A stretch of DNA of 64,000 bases from Stenotrophomonas maltophilia. Lineage in GTDB: Bacteria; Pseudomonadota; Gammaproteobacteria; Xanthomonadales; Xanthomonadaceae. The notes below the pieces were generated by a model. It was not told the origin of the DNA. It searched no databases and saw nothing but the letters and a program-made list of their open reading frames with translations. Made by a program: the position numbers and the translations under genes. Below are positions 6,846 through 15,737 of this stretch, in pieces. Location of the stretch: contig NZ_CP015612.1 in the NCBI RefSeq assembly GCF_002138415.1, positions 4,380,001-4,444,000 of the forward strand, read 5' to 3'. The first letter of the stretch is position 1; every line of letters starts with the position of its first letter.

Positions 6846-9821
6846 TTACTTGAAACGGTAGCCGATGGTCACACTGTAACCACGGCCGAAGATGGTCGCG
6901 TAGTCACTGGAGTCACCCAGGAAGCTGTTCGGATCGTAGAACGGCAGGCGGTTGAACAGGTTCTTGACGGTGAAGCTCAGGTTCCACGCATCATCCGGGC
7001 GCCAGGTGACACTCATGTTGGCGGTCCACCACGACGGCGCACCGTCGCACTTGCTCTTCTGCAGGGCCAGGTAGCCGCCGGTGCAGGTTTCCTTGTTGTT
7101 GCTCACCTCATCAACCTGGTCGGTGGCCCACTTGGTGCCGCCCACGTAGTTGACGAACATGCTGGTGGTCACCTGCTTGTAGGTCCAGTCGGCGTTGAGC
7201 GTGGCACGCAGGCGCGGGTTGTTGTAGTAGCCCACCACGTCGCCGTAGTACCAGCCGTTCTCGGCGTCCATGTAGAAGCGGTTACGGTTGGCGATGGTGG
7301 CGGCCAGGCCGATGTTCAGGTTGCCCCAGTCACCCAGCGAGAAGCGGCTGCGCGCATCGATGTCGAAGCCGTCGATCAGGGTCTTGCCGCGGTTCTTGTA
7401 CTGACCCACCACGCTGGCCACGTTGCCCGCCGAATAGCCCGGCAGGTTCGCCGGGCAGCTCACGCCGCTGGCCGGGTCGGCGCACATCGCCGCCAGCTGC
7501 GCCAGGTTGGCCCGGTCGCTGTCGGTGATCGGCGAGCGCGACGAGGAGATGATGTCTTCCATGCGGCGGTAGTCCGGCGCGACGATTTCATTGTCGCGAT
7601 AGATGAACCAGTAGTCGGCCGACACCGACAGCCAGGTTGCCGGCTCGTAGACGAAGCCGAGGGTGGCGATCTTCGCCTTCTCCGGCTTCAGGTCCTTGTT
7701 CGGCTGGGTCATGCGGGCCACGGTGCGGCTGCAGTCGACGTTCAGCAGGGTCTTGCCCAGGTCGACATCACCCGGCCGCTGCGACTTCAGCAGCAGGTTG
7801 GCGATGGCGTTGGTCTCGTTGCAGCGCAGCTCGTCACGGTAGCCGCCCAGCTGCGCGAACACGCCGCCGTTGCCGGATTCGGCCAGGCTCGGTGCACGGA
7901 AACCGGTCGAGTAGGTACCGCGCAGCATCAGCTGGTCGAACGCCTGGTACTTGAAGCCGATCTTCGGCGCGACGTTGGCGCTGAAGTTCGGGTATTTGTC
8001 CACGCGCACCGCCGCATCCAGTTCCAGCTTGTCGGTGATCGGTGCCACGGTCTCGGCAAACAGCGCGTAGGTATTGCGCTTGCCGTCGAACCACGAGCCG
8101 CCCTGCTGGGTGATCAGGCCGTTGGCCGCATCGGCGTTGCCCGGGGTGTAGAAAGTCTCGCGGCTGGCGTTGAAGCCGAACGCAGCGCGCATTTCACCGG
8201 CCGGCAGCTGGAACAGCGGGCCTTCGATCTTGCCGTCGAGGGTGTGCAGGCGGGTCCACGACTGGATGTCGAAGGTCGGGAACGCTTCACGGATCAGTGC
8301 GGCGTTGGCTTCGCTGATCTCGCCGAACTTGTACGCCGGGTGGTCGGAGATGATCACGCGGCCGGTGGTCGGATCGACCGAGTACGGGCCGAACGCCTTC
8401 TCGAAGCCCTTGATGTTGACGTTGATCGTCTGGTACGTGGTGGAGTGGGTACCGGCACTGGCGAAGGCAGTCTCCCAGTTCCAGTCACCCCGGTTGCCAC
8501 GCGCACCGGCCAGCACGCGGTAGCTCTTGTCGGTGTTGCGCTGGCCGAAGTAGTTCGGGCCGGCATCCTGCAGCAGGTAGTTCAGGCCGACCACACCGCC
8601 CATCATCGCCTTCATTTCCGGGCTGGCGTGGTTGTACTCGTTGTTCGGGCCCAGGAACGGGTACAGGAACTGGTTGACGGTGTTGCCGGTATTGCGCGAG
8701 AACCAGCTGGTCGGGTTGCCGGTGGTGGTGCCGTAGGTGCGCGGCGTGCCGCCGTTGGCGCGCAGGTCGATGTCGGTGTAGGTCGCCTCGGCGAAGATCT
8801 CGGTGCTGTCGCCCACCAGGAAGGTGCCGTTGAGGTAGGCGGTGTTGCGCTCGGACTTGGCGCCGGCATCGATCTCGTTGTTCATCCAGGTTTCCCAGAC
8901 GCAACGCGGGCCGGCCGCTTCACTGGTCAGCACGTTCCTGCAGCCCGGCGCAGCTTCCTGCACGCGGCGGCCGGTGACCGGATCGAAGGCGAAGTACGTA
9001 CCCGGGTTGAACTCGCCCGGCTTGCTGCCCACGCCCAGGCGCAGGTTGTTGAGGTAGTTCGGGTTGTTGACGTAGTACTGGTCGGGCCGTTTGTCGTAGA
9101 AGTCGCTGAGCGGGATCGCGTCGCGGCGGTACATGTTCACCGCGCCGTAGATGTTGAAACGGTTCTCGGTCAGGTCACCGAAGCCGGCGGTGATGCTGGC
9201 CTGGCGCTCGCCGTAGGAGTCGATGCGCGAGGAGGTGTCGTTGGTGAAGCTGACCTCGGCGCCCTGGAAGTTGCGCTTGGTGATCACGTTGATCACGCCG
9301 GCCACCGCGTCGGTGCCGTACACCGCCGAAGCGCCGTCGGTCAGCACTTCCATGCGTTCGATGGCCGCAGCCGGGATCGCGTCGATGTTGACGAACTGGG
9401 TCTGGAAGCCGGCCGGTGCACCGTAGTACGACAGGCGGCGACCATTCAGCAGCACCAGCGTGCCCTGTGCGCCCAGACCACGCAGGTTGGCCTGCGAGGC
9501 ACCGTCGGAACCGGTGAACAGCGAACGTGCATCCTGCTGCGCCGGACGTGCGGCCGGCAGGTTGTCGAGCACCTGCAACAGCGTGCGCGCACCCATGTTC
9601 TGGATGTCCTGCTTGCTGATCACCTGCACCGGCGAGGCGGTTTCAACGTCGGTGCGGCGGATGTTGGAGCCGGTGACCTCGATGCGGGCCAGGTCGGTGG
9701 CCTTGTCCTTGCTCTCCTGGGCGAAGGCAGGTACGGCGACCGAGAGCAGCGCGCCGGCGATGGCCAGCGACAGCGGAGCAATCGAACGACAGGGGGGGCG
9801 GTGGTGGCGTGCGGGCAACAT
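6846..9821 (-). CDS. TonB-dependent outer-membrane receptor (GalNAc-glycan uptake, inferred)
   Basis: 991 residues from ATG 9821, chosen because CCAGGAGAG lies just upstream and because the protein then opens with a signal region ending AGALLSVAVPAFAQ. The plug domain follows: RIEVTGSNIRRTD, SPVQVISKQDIQNMGARTLL, LRGLGAQGTLVLLNGRRLSYYG, VLTDGASAVYGTDAVAGVIN. The remainder is beta-barrel-like with frequent aromatic strands and ends in an outer-membrane signature (TIGYRFK, penultimate aromatic-rich strand). It imports a ligand across the outer membrane using TonB energy. Placement between GH31 and GH109 genes and divergent from aga genes points to GalNAc or GalNAc-bearing oligosaccharides as ligand; this is inference. 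Confidence 0.92.
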   Translation of the reverse strand: MLPARHHRPPCRSIAPLSLAIAGALLSVAVPAFAQESKDKATDLARIEVTGSNIRRTDVETASPVQVISKQDIQNMGARTLLQVLDNLPAARPAQQDARSLFTGSDGASQANLRGLGAQGTLVLLNGRRLSYYGAPAGFQTQFVNIDAIPAAAIERMEVLTDGASAVYGTDAVAGVINVITKRNFQGAEVSFTNDTSSRIDSYGERQASITAGFGDLTENRFNIYGAVNMYRRDAIPLSDFYDKRPDQYYVNNPNYLNNLRLGVGSKPGEFNPGTYFAFDPVTGRRVQEAAPGCRNVLTSEAAGPRCVWETWMNNEIDAGAKSERNTAYLNGTFLVGDSTEIFAEATYTDIDLRANGGTPRTYGTTTGNPTSWFSRNTGNTVNQFLYPFLGPNNEYNHASPEMKAMMGGVVGLNYLLQDAGPNYFGQRNTDKSYRVLAGARGNRGDWNWETAFASAGTHSTTYQTINVNIKGFEKAFGPYSVDPTTGRVIISDHPAYKFGEISEANAALIREAFPTFDIQSWTRLHTLDGKIEGPLFQLPAGEMRAAFGFNASRETFYTPGNADAANGLITQQGGSWFDGKRNTYALFAETVAPITDKLELDAAVRVDKYPNFSANVAPKIGFKYQAFDQLMLRGTYSTGFRAPSLAESGNGGVFAQLGGYRDELRCNETNAIANLLLKSQRPGDVDLGKTLLNVDCSRTVARMTQPNKDLKPEKAKIATLGFVYEPATWLSVSADYWFIYRDNEIVAPDYRRMEDIISSSRSPITDSDRANLAQLAAMCADPASGVSCPANLPGYSAGNVASVVGQYKNRGKTLIDGFDIDARSRFSLGDWGNLNIGLAATIANRNRFYMDAENGWYYGDVVGYYNNPRLRATLNADWTYKQVTTSMFVNYVGGTKWATDQVDEVSNNKETCTGGYLALQKSKCDGAPSWWTANMSVTWRPDDAWNLSFTVKNLFNRLPFYDPNSFLGDSSDYATIFGRGYSVTIGYRFK

Positions 9822-9953
9822 CGGGGTTCTCTCCTGGCAGGGGTGCAGCGCAAAAAGTGAGCGCATGGGCGTTCGGCGGGCAAAACGCTCCCGGGCCACG
9901 GCCACGAGGGCCGTAGTCGGAATGGGCGGGGGAGGAGCGGTGTTACGAAGGGG

Positions 9954-12900
9954 TCATGGGGCGACGATGCTGGCGGAGTCGCCCTCCTGGCCGATCAGCA
10001 CGGCATTGGCCCAGTTGGCGCAGACCTGGGCGGGTTGGCTGCCCTGCGCACCCAGCGTGCGCAGGCTCAGGGTGGAAAGGCCTCGGATGTCCAGCTCCGG
10101 CTTGACCACGCCGGGCGCCTTGACCAGGCCGCTGTCGTACAGCAGGCGGTTGTCACCCCAGACCTGGAACTGCAGGCCACCGGCAGCGCGGCAGGCGTCG
10201 TCGATGCCGAGGTCGGCACGCAGCAGGTGCCAGCCGCCCTGCAGCCGCAGGTCGATGCGGCTGTTGGCGCCGACGCCCAGGCCACGGCGGAACTGCAGCC
10301 CGTTCATGCGCATGCCGGCGTCGCCACGGAAGGACTGGTCGGTGCGCACCTGGCTGGCCAGCGCGGCCGGCACCGGCAGCTCGGAGAGATAGCGCTGCCG
10401 GGCCGGTCGCTCCGGTTCCTGGTGTTCAAGAATGTGGAAGGTGGACAGTGCGATCGGGCCGACATCACGCGGCTGCAGCGCATCGAAGGCGCGGGCGCTG
10501 CCCTGCGCAGCGGTCACCATCGGGTCGGTGCTGCTGGCGCCGTCGCCTTCGGGGTTCTGCACGCTCAATACGCGGAAGCGCAGCAGGCGGCCGGCGTGGG
10601 CCGGGAAGTCGATCCGCTGCACGCCTTCCTTCAGCTGCAGGCGGCCACGGGCGATCGGCTCGCCCCACTCGCCATTGCTGTCACCCAGGTACACCTCGTA
10701 GTCGCGGACCTGGCCGTGCTTCCAGTTCTTGTCGTTGCGCGGCGCGATGTCGATGCCATCGATCATCTTCCGCTCGCCGAAGCCGATCACCCACTCGTGC
10801 GCACCGGTGCGCACGGCCTGGTTGCGCACGCTGCGGAACCAAGTAGCCGGATCGTCGTCGAAGGCATTTTCCAGAGCATGACCAGGCTCTTCGGCCGGGC
10901 GGTTGACCACCAGCAGGCTGTCGGCCGGCAGTTCGCGGCCCAGCACCGGCGCGGCCGGATAGACGTCGTCGGCGACCGCCGCAGCCACCGCGAAGTCGAG
11001 CTGCAGCTGCAGCGGCTGGCGGATGTCCTGCGTAGCGGTGCGCACATGCAGGGTGCCGCGGCGCTCTGCGGCATCGAAGTACCAGCCTTCGCTGGCACTG
11101 TTGAACGCAGTGGCATCGGCCAGTACCGGCAGCGCGCGACCACCGGCCTGCACCGCGCGCGGCGCCTGGCGGCTGAGCACGCGCAGGCCGTAGCGGCGCT
11201 GCGCCAGCTGGCCGTTGTACTGGCCCTGCACCGGATCGATCTGCACCTGCACCGGGCCGCTGCCCTGCGCCGGCGCCTGCACGCGGATCTGCTGCGTGCT
11301 CGATTCGCCCTGCTGGTAGCGGCGGGTGTTGCCGTCGTCTTCATACAGCGTGTACTGCGAATCGCCCTGCGGGTACAGGTCGAACGTCACTTCATCGAGG
11401 GGCTTTTCGCCGTCGAACAGCATCGCCGGATACATCGGCAGGATCGCACCGGCACGCACGAACACCGGCAGCGTGGCCAGGTCCACCTGGCGGTCCAGCT
11501 GGCGGCCATCGGCGGCGGCCTGCACGCGGCGGCCATCCCAGTAGTCGATCCAGCCGCCGGCCGGCAGATGGATGTCGCGGCGCCAGCCACGGCTTGCTGC
11601 CTGGCTGCGGTACACCGGCGCCACCAGCAGTTCGCGGCCGAGCAGGAACTGGTACTTGTAGGTTTCATCCTGCGCGTGCGGGTCGCGCGGGTTGTCCCAC
11701 ATCAGGCCACGCACCGGCGGTGCACCGGTCTGCGCGGCCTCGTGCACCAGCCCGTACATGTACGGGGTCAGGCGCATCTTCAACTTCAGGTAATCGCGGT
11801 TGATGCTGCGGTAGGGCTCGTCGTACCACCACGGATGCTTGCGTGCGTTCGACGACCAGCCGCTCATGCCCATCAGTACCGGCGTGAAGGCCTTCCACTG
11901 CAGGTCGCGGGTGAAGGTCTCTGCGCTGCCACCGAAGATCGCATCGACATCGCCGCTGGCGTAGGCCATGCCGGACAGGCCCGAACCGACCAGGGTCGGC
12001 ACATGCCAGCGGATGTAGTCCCAGCTGCTGCTCTGGTCGCCGGTCCACGCTACGGCATAGCGCTGGATGCCGGCCCAGCCCATCACCGTCCACAGGAACG
12101 GGCGCGAATCGGAATTGTCGAGGATGCCGTTGAATGCCTGGCGGTTGGCGTCCATCGCGAACTGGTAGCCCTTGCCGGTCCAGGCCACGTCCAGCTTCTG
12201 CACGCGGCTGCCGGCCTTGCCCACTTCCCAGGCGATCTTGTCGACGCCGTTCTCGGTCCACAGACCGGTGCGGAAGCCGTACTTGGCCAAGCCCTTCACC
12301 GTTTCCGGCAACTGCTTGTAACCGCAGCCGTAACCATCATTGGGCAGGATCCAGCCTCCGGGCATGTCGTTGGCGCGGTACTGCCTGGCCACGCTGTCGA
12401 TCACATCCGGCGTGGTGCCGGTCGGGCCGTCGCTCCAGCCTTCGGGTACGGTGCCGGGCTTCTTGCGGTTGTCGCCGTCGTTGTAGCAATCGGCATCGCC
12501 GTAGGACAGCGCCCAGCGCGCGACCATGTTGGGGCGGCCGGTCAGCTGGGTGTAGCGCTCGATCAGTTTCGGCAGGTCGGCGCCGACGAAGTAATAGGCA
12601 TCGAAGCGGTCTTCGCGATGCAGCAGCGTGGCCTGGTCGGCCTCGCGCAGATCGTAGCTGCCATCGCTCCAGGTGTTGCGCAGCATGCCCCAGCCACGGC
12701 TGCTCAGCAGCATCGGTGCAGGGCTGGGGCGGTCGCCCTCTTCCCAGCCGCCGGAATAGGACACCTCCAGCTCGCGGCCCTTGAACTGGTAGCGGCCGTT
12801 CTGCTGGCCGCCACCGAAGTAGCCCTCATCGGCCTGCGAGGACAGCACCTGCACGCTCTGCGTGGCATCCAGGTCCAGCGGTTGCAGTTCCTGCCAGAGC

Positions 12901-13313
12901 GCGGTGGGCTGGCCGTTGTCCAGCCGTTCCAGGCGCATGCGCAGCGGCTGCCGCTGTACATGCAGCACCAGTGCATCGGTGCGCACGCGTATTTCCTGTG
13001 CGTCTTCTTCCAGCTGCGCCTGCACGTTCGCCTTGGGCTGCGGCAGCACGATCGGTGCAGCCTTGTCGCCGGCACCGGTGAGCTTGCCGTTGCGGCCGGC
13101 CTGCACGCGGATGATGTCGGTGGCTGGCAGTTCGATGCGGATGCGCGCGCCCTTGTCGGTCTGCAGATCCCAGCCCTGCACGCCGTCGCGGCTGGCGCTG
13201 GCGCTGAGCGAACGCAGGTTGCCGACCGGCTCGGCCTGGGCCGGCATGGACGCCAACATCAATGCCGGCAACAGGGCCAGCATCAGCGGCGAGCGACGAA
13301 CGCAGATTTCCAC
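9954..13313 (-). CDS. GH31 glycosidase with F5/8 and NPCBM domains, GalNAcase-like active site
   Basis: 1119 residues from a GTG at 13313 preceded by GGGAG; this gives a signal peptide ending MLASMPAQA. Domain order by eye: N-terminal beta-sandwich (about 30-250), GH31 barrel (about 260-600), C-terminal sandwich/DUF5110 (about 620-790), a discoidin-like F5/8 domain (about 820-930, WVIGFGERKMIDGIDI) and an NPCBM domain at the end (about 985-1110). The catalytic Asp positions appear to be Asp375 in KLDVAWTGKGY and Asp426 in AWTGDQSSSWDYI. Classical alpha-glucosidases of GH31 have a WxDMNE-type nucleophile motif; the DVAW form fits the GH31 subgroup described as alpha-N-acetylgalactosaminidases. 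Context (aga operon, GH109, TonB receptor) agrees. It is the first gene of the minus-strand arm. Confidence 0.85.
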   Translation of the reverse strand: MEICVRRSPLMLALLPALMLASMPAQAEPVGNLRSLSASASRDGVQGWDLQTDKGARIRIELPATDIIRVQAGRNGKLTGAGDKAAPIVLPQPKANVQAQLEEDAQEIRVRTDALVLHVQRQPLRMRLERLDNGQPTALWQELQPLDLDATQSVQVLSSQADEGYFGGGQQNGRYQFKGRELEVSYSGGWEEGDRPSPAPMLLSSRGWGMLRNTWSDGSYDLREADQATLLHREDRFDAYYFVGADLPKLIERYTQLTGRPNMVARWALSYGDADCYNDGDNRKKPGTVPEGWSDGPTGTTPDVIDSVARQYRANDMPGGWILPNDGYGCGYKQLPETVKGLAKYGFRTGLWTENGVDKIAWEVGKAGSRVQKLDVAWTGKGYQFAMDANRQAFNGILDNSDSRPFLWTVMGWAGIQRYAVAWTGDQSSSWDYIRWHVPTLVGSGLSGMAYASGDVDAIFGGSAETFTRDLQWKAFTPVLMGMSGWSSNARKHPWWYDEPYRSINRDYLKLKMRLTPYMYGLVHEAAQTGAPPVRGLMWDNPRDPHAQDETYKYQFLLGRELLVAPVYRSQAASRGWRRDIHLPAGGWIDYWDGRRVQAAADGRQLDRQVDLATLPVFVRAGAILPMYPAMLFDGEKPLDEVTFDLYPQGDSQYTLYEDDGNTRRYQQGESSTQQIRVQAPAQGSGPVQVQIDPVQGQYNGQLAQRRYGLRVLSRQAPRAVQAGGRALPVLADATAFNSASEGWYFDAAERRGTLHVRTATQDIRQPLQLQLDFAVAAAVADDVYPAAPVLGRELPADSLLVVNRPAEEPGHALENAFDDDPATWFRSVRNQAVRTGAHEWVIGFGERKMIDGIDIAPRNDKNWKHGQVRDYEVYLGDSNGEWGEPIARGRLQLKEGVQRIDFPAHAGRLLRFRVLSVQNPEGDGASSTDPMVTAAQGSARAFDALQPRDVGPIALSTFHILEHQEPERPARQRYLSELPVPAALASQVRTDQSFRGDAGMRMNGLQFRRGLGVGANSRIDLRLQGGWHLLRADLGIDDACRAAGGLQFQVWGDNRLLYDSGLVKAPGVVKPELDIRGLSTLSLRTLGAQGSQPAQVCANWANAVLIGQEGDSASIVAP

Positions 13314-13340
13314 ACGGACTCCCAACCCGTTCACCGGGCG

Positions 13341-13596
13341 TTTCGAAAGCGGTTGGGCCGACTCTAGGGCAGCGATTCGAAAGATGTCAACAAATTGAAA
13401 GGAAAAAGGAAGATATATTCCATTGAAACGAAAGTTGTTGCGCCGCAATACTTTGTGTAAGCGCTTGCAGGTGCCTGTTAAGCGTTGTGCGATACGGCAT
13501 TTCGTCGATCCTTTCGTTTTCCTGGGCACCTCGCGCCGTGAAAAGCCACACCCCTGTTTTCTTTCCTTTTACTTTCGATGTTTGACATTTCGAAAG
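13341..13596. promoter_or_regulatory. Divergent regulatory region with repeated TTTCG/CGAAA motifs (putative AgaR operators)
   Basis: The gap between the divergent GH31 and agaS genes is AT-richer than its surroundings and holds many copies of one motif: TTTCGAAAG (13341-13349), ATTCGAAAG (13375-13383), GAAACGAAAG (13425-13434), TTTCG (13500-13504), CTTTCGTTTT (13511-13520) and the inverted pair CTTTCG-N13-CGAAAG (13572-13596). DeoR-family sugar-phosphate regulators, including E. coli AgaR, bind sites built from TTTCRTTTY-like repeats, and an AgaR-like gene is encoded in the plus-strand arm. The simplest reading is repression of both arms by AgaR, relieved by an amino-sugar phosphate. Confidence 0.55.
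13456..13469. promoter_or_regulatory. LacI-type palindromic operator candidate
   Basis: TGTAAGCGCTTGCA is a 14-bp near-perfect palindrome with the central AAGCGCTT usual for LacI-family operators. It lies in the divergent gap between the GH31 and agaS arms. No LacI-family gene is present in the window, so its partner would have to be encoded elsewhere. It could also be a chance palindrome. Confidence 0.3.
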
Positions 13597-13635
13597 AAAA
13601 CGCAGATGGTGCGCTGGCCCAACTGGAACCTCCGA

Positions 13636-14790
13636 ATGGACGTCACCCTGCTTTCCGATGTGTCCGCCTGGCAGCGCCTTGGCGGAGCCGATACCGCTAC
13701 CGAAATCGCCCAGCAGCCTGCGCTGTGGGAAGCCCTCGCACAGGACCTGTCGCGTGCCCGCGACCGCCTGCAGGCCTTCCTTGGCGACAGCCTCAACGAT
13801 CCCAACCAGCGCGTGCTGTTCACCGGCGCCGGCAGCTCAGGCTTCATCGCCGAAATGGTGGCCGATGCGATCAACGCGCAATGGCCGGCCGAGGTGCGCG
13901 TGGTGCATACCACCAGCCTGCTGACCCACCCGGCGCTGTACCTGCAGCGCGACCGCCCGACCCTGCTGGTCTCGTTCGGCCGCAGCGGCTCCAGCCCGGA
14001 GAGCGTGGCGGCAGTCGACCGCGTGCGCAGCGACGTGGATGACGCGCGCTTCCTCGACATCACCTGCAACGCCGATGGCGAACTGGCCCGTCGTGGTGCC
14101 GGCCGTGCCGATACCTGCACCCTGCTGATGCCGTCGGCCAGCTGCGACCGTGCCTTCGCCATGACCAGCAGCCTGACCTGCATGCTGCTGGCCGCACTGA
14201 CCGTGTTCGACCGCTCGCCGTGGGATGCGCGCGTGGCGCGCCTGAAGCAGATCGCCGCGCTGGCCCGCGAAGGCCAGGCGCAGTGGGACGCACCGGTGGC
14301 GGCGCTGGCGCAGCGCCCGTTCAACCGCATCATCTACCTCGGCAGCGGCCCGCTGGAAGCGCTGGCACGCGAGTGCGCGCTGAAGGTGCTGGAACTGACC
14401 GCCGGCCGCGTGCTGGCGCTGGCCAACACCCCGCTGGGCTTCCGTCATGGGCCGAAGTCGACCCTGGACGGCAACACCCTGGTGGTGGTGCTGCGCAGCG
14501 TGCAGCCGCTGGCGCGCCGCTACGAACAGGACCTGCTGGAAGAACTGCGCCGCGACGGCGTGGCCGGCCAGGTGCTGGCGATCGGCCCGCATTCGGACAT
14601 CGGCGCCGATGACGAATACACCCTCACCGTGCCGGCACTGGACGACCCGTGGCTGGCGCCGGTGTGGCTGGGCTTCGCGCAGCTGTTCGCGCTGCAGCGC
14701 TCGGCCGCGCTTGGCCTGACCCCGGACAACCCGTTCCCGGATGGCACCGTCAACCGCGTCGTCAAGGGCGTCACCATCCACCATGGCTGA
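13636..14790 (+). CDS. agaS: D-galactosamine-6-phosphate deaminase/isomerase AgaS (SIS domains)
   Basis: Cytoplasmic enzyme converting galactosamine-6-P to tagatose-6-P plus ammonia. The start at ATG 13636 gives 384 residues, the length I recall for E. coli AgaS; an in-frame ATG at 13606 would add ten residues but lies almost on the putative operator. Two SIS domains are visible: VLFTGAGSSGFIAEMVADAI (sugar-phosphate loop) with LVSFGRSGSSPESVAAV, and a second with IIYLGSGPLEALARECALKV followed by GFRHGPKS, a segment found in the isomerase domain of glucosamine-6-P synthase-like enzymes. It opens the plus-strand aga arm and overlaps the ROK kinase gene by 8 bp, so the two are co-translated. 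Symbol assigned from sequence type and context. Confidence 0.88.
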   Translation: MDVTLLSDVSAWQRLGGADTATEIAQQPALWEALAQDLSRARDRLQAFLGDSLNDPNQRVLFTGAGSSGFIAEMVADAINAQWPAEVRVVHTTSLLTHPALYLQRDRPTLLVSFGRSGSSPESVAAVDRVRSDVDDARFLDITCNADGELARRGAGRADTCTLLMPSASCDRAFAMTSSLTCMLLAALTVFDRSPWDARVARLKQIAALAREGQAQWDAPVAALAQRPFNRIIYLGSGPLEALARECALKVLELTAGRVLALANTPLGFRHGPKSTLDGNTLVVVLRSVQPLARRYEQDLLEELRRDGVAGQVLAIGPHSDIGADDEYTLTVPALDDPWLAPVWLGFAQLFALQRSAALGLTPDNPFPDGTVNRVVKGVTIHHG

Positions 14791-15721
14791 GCTGATCGCC
14801 CACGCCTGCTACGGCATCGACATCGGCGGCACCAAGATCGAGCTGGTGGCGTGCGATGCGGCGATGCAGGTCACCTGGCGCCGCCGCGTGGCCACCCCAC
14901 AGGGTGACTACGACGGCTTCCTGCAGGCGGTGGTGGCGCTGGTGGCCGAGGCGGACGCCGCCCTCGGCCGCAGCGATGCGGCCATCGGCATCGCCCTGCC
15001 CGGCGTGCGTGACCGCCGCAGCGGTCGCCAGCTCAGCGCGAACGTGCCTGCACTGACCGGCCAATGCGTGGCGCAGGATCTGCAGGCACGCCTGCAGCGC
15101 CCGCTCCACTTCGGCAACGATCTGCAGTGCTTTGCACTGTCTGAAGCGCACGGCGGCGCGGCTGACGGCTACCCCAGCATGTTCGGCGCCATCCTCGGCA
15201 CTGGTGCCGGCGGCGGCTTCTGCCTGCACGGCCGGCTGCTGTCCGGCTTCAACGGTCTGGCCGGCGAATGGGGCCACTGGAGCGTGCCCGGCCATCTGCT
15301 GCAGCGCCATGGCCTGCCGCTGCTGGACTGCGGCTGCGGCCTGCAGGGCTGCGTGGAGCGCTATGTGTCCGGCAGCGGTGTGGCGATGATCGAGCGCCAC
15401 CTCGGTGGCAGCGCCGCCGATGCCAGCGCGGTGATTGCATTGGCCGAAGCCGGCGATGCCCGCGCACGCAAGGCGTTGGACATCCACCGCGATCTGCTTG
15501 GCCACAGCCTGGCCGCGCTGGTGCTGGCGCTGGACCCGCACGTGATCGTGCTCGGCGGTGGCCTCTCGCAGTACGCGCCGCTGTACCAGCAGCTGCCGTC
15601 GGCCATCGCTGCCCATCTGTTCAACGGCGTGCAGGTACCGCCGATCGTGCCGCCGCGCTTCGGCGATGCCGGTGGCGCACGTGGTGCCGCCCTGCTCGCC
15701 TGCCAACCCTCGTTTTCCTGA
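14783..15721 (+). CDS. agaK: ROK-family kinase, probable N-acetylgalactosamine kinase AgaK
   Basis: 312 residues from ATG 14783, which overlaps the agaS stop; the longer upstream frame is not needed. The ATP loop YGIDIGGTKIELV lies near the N-terminus and the ROK zinc motif appears as LDCGCGLQGCVERYVSG, with the catalytic segment LHFGNDLQCFAL (Asp in 'GND') and LGTGAGGGFCLHG. ROK kinases phosphorylate hexoses and N-acetylhexosamines; lying between agaS and agaZ with a deacetylase downstream, GalNAc is the expected substrate, giving GalNAc-6-P. N-acetylglucosamine or fructose kinase activity cannot be ruled out. The 16-bp gap to agaZ supports one operon. Confidence 0.85.
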   Translation: MAELIAHACYGIDIGGTKIELVACDAAMQVTWRRRVATPQGDYDGFLQAVVALVAEADAALGRSDAAIGIALPGVRDRRSGRQLSANVPALTGQCVAQDLQARLQRPLHFGNDLQCFALSEAHGGAADGYPSMFGAILGTGAGGGFCLHGRLLSGFNGLAGEWGHWSVPGHLLQRHGLPLLDCGCGLQGCVERYVSGSGVAMIERHLGGSAADASAVIALAEAGDARARKALDIHRDLLGHSLAALVLALDPHVIVLGGGLSQYAPLYQQLPSAIAAHLFNGVQVPPIVPPRFGDAGGARGAALLACQPSFS

Positions 15722-15737
15722 TGTCCGGAGCCTGACC

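Noticed and set aside
10035..13367. 1110-residue plus-strand frame opposite the GH31 gene
   Set aside because: Ala/His/Arg/Gln-rich text typical of antisense frames in GC-rich DNA; the opposite strand encodes a complete GH31 protein.
13423..13635. N-terminal extension of AgaS from the first ATG at 13423
   Set aside because: The extension covers the operator-rich gap and has no similarity to SIS proteins; the 384-residue form matches family length.
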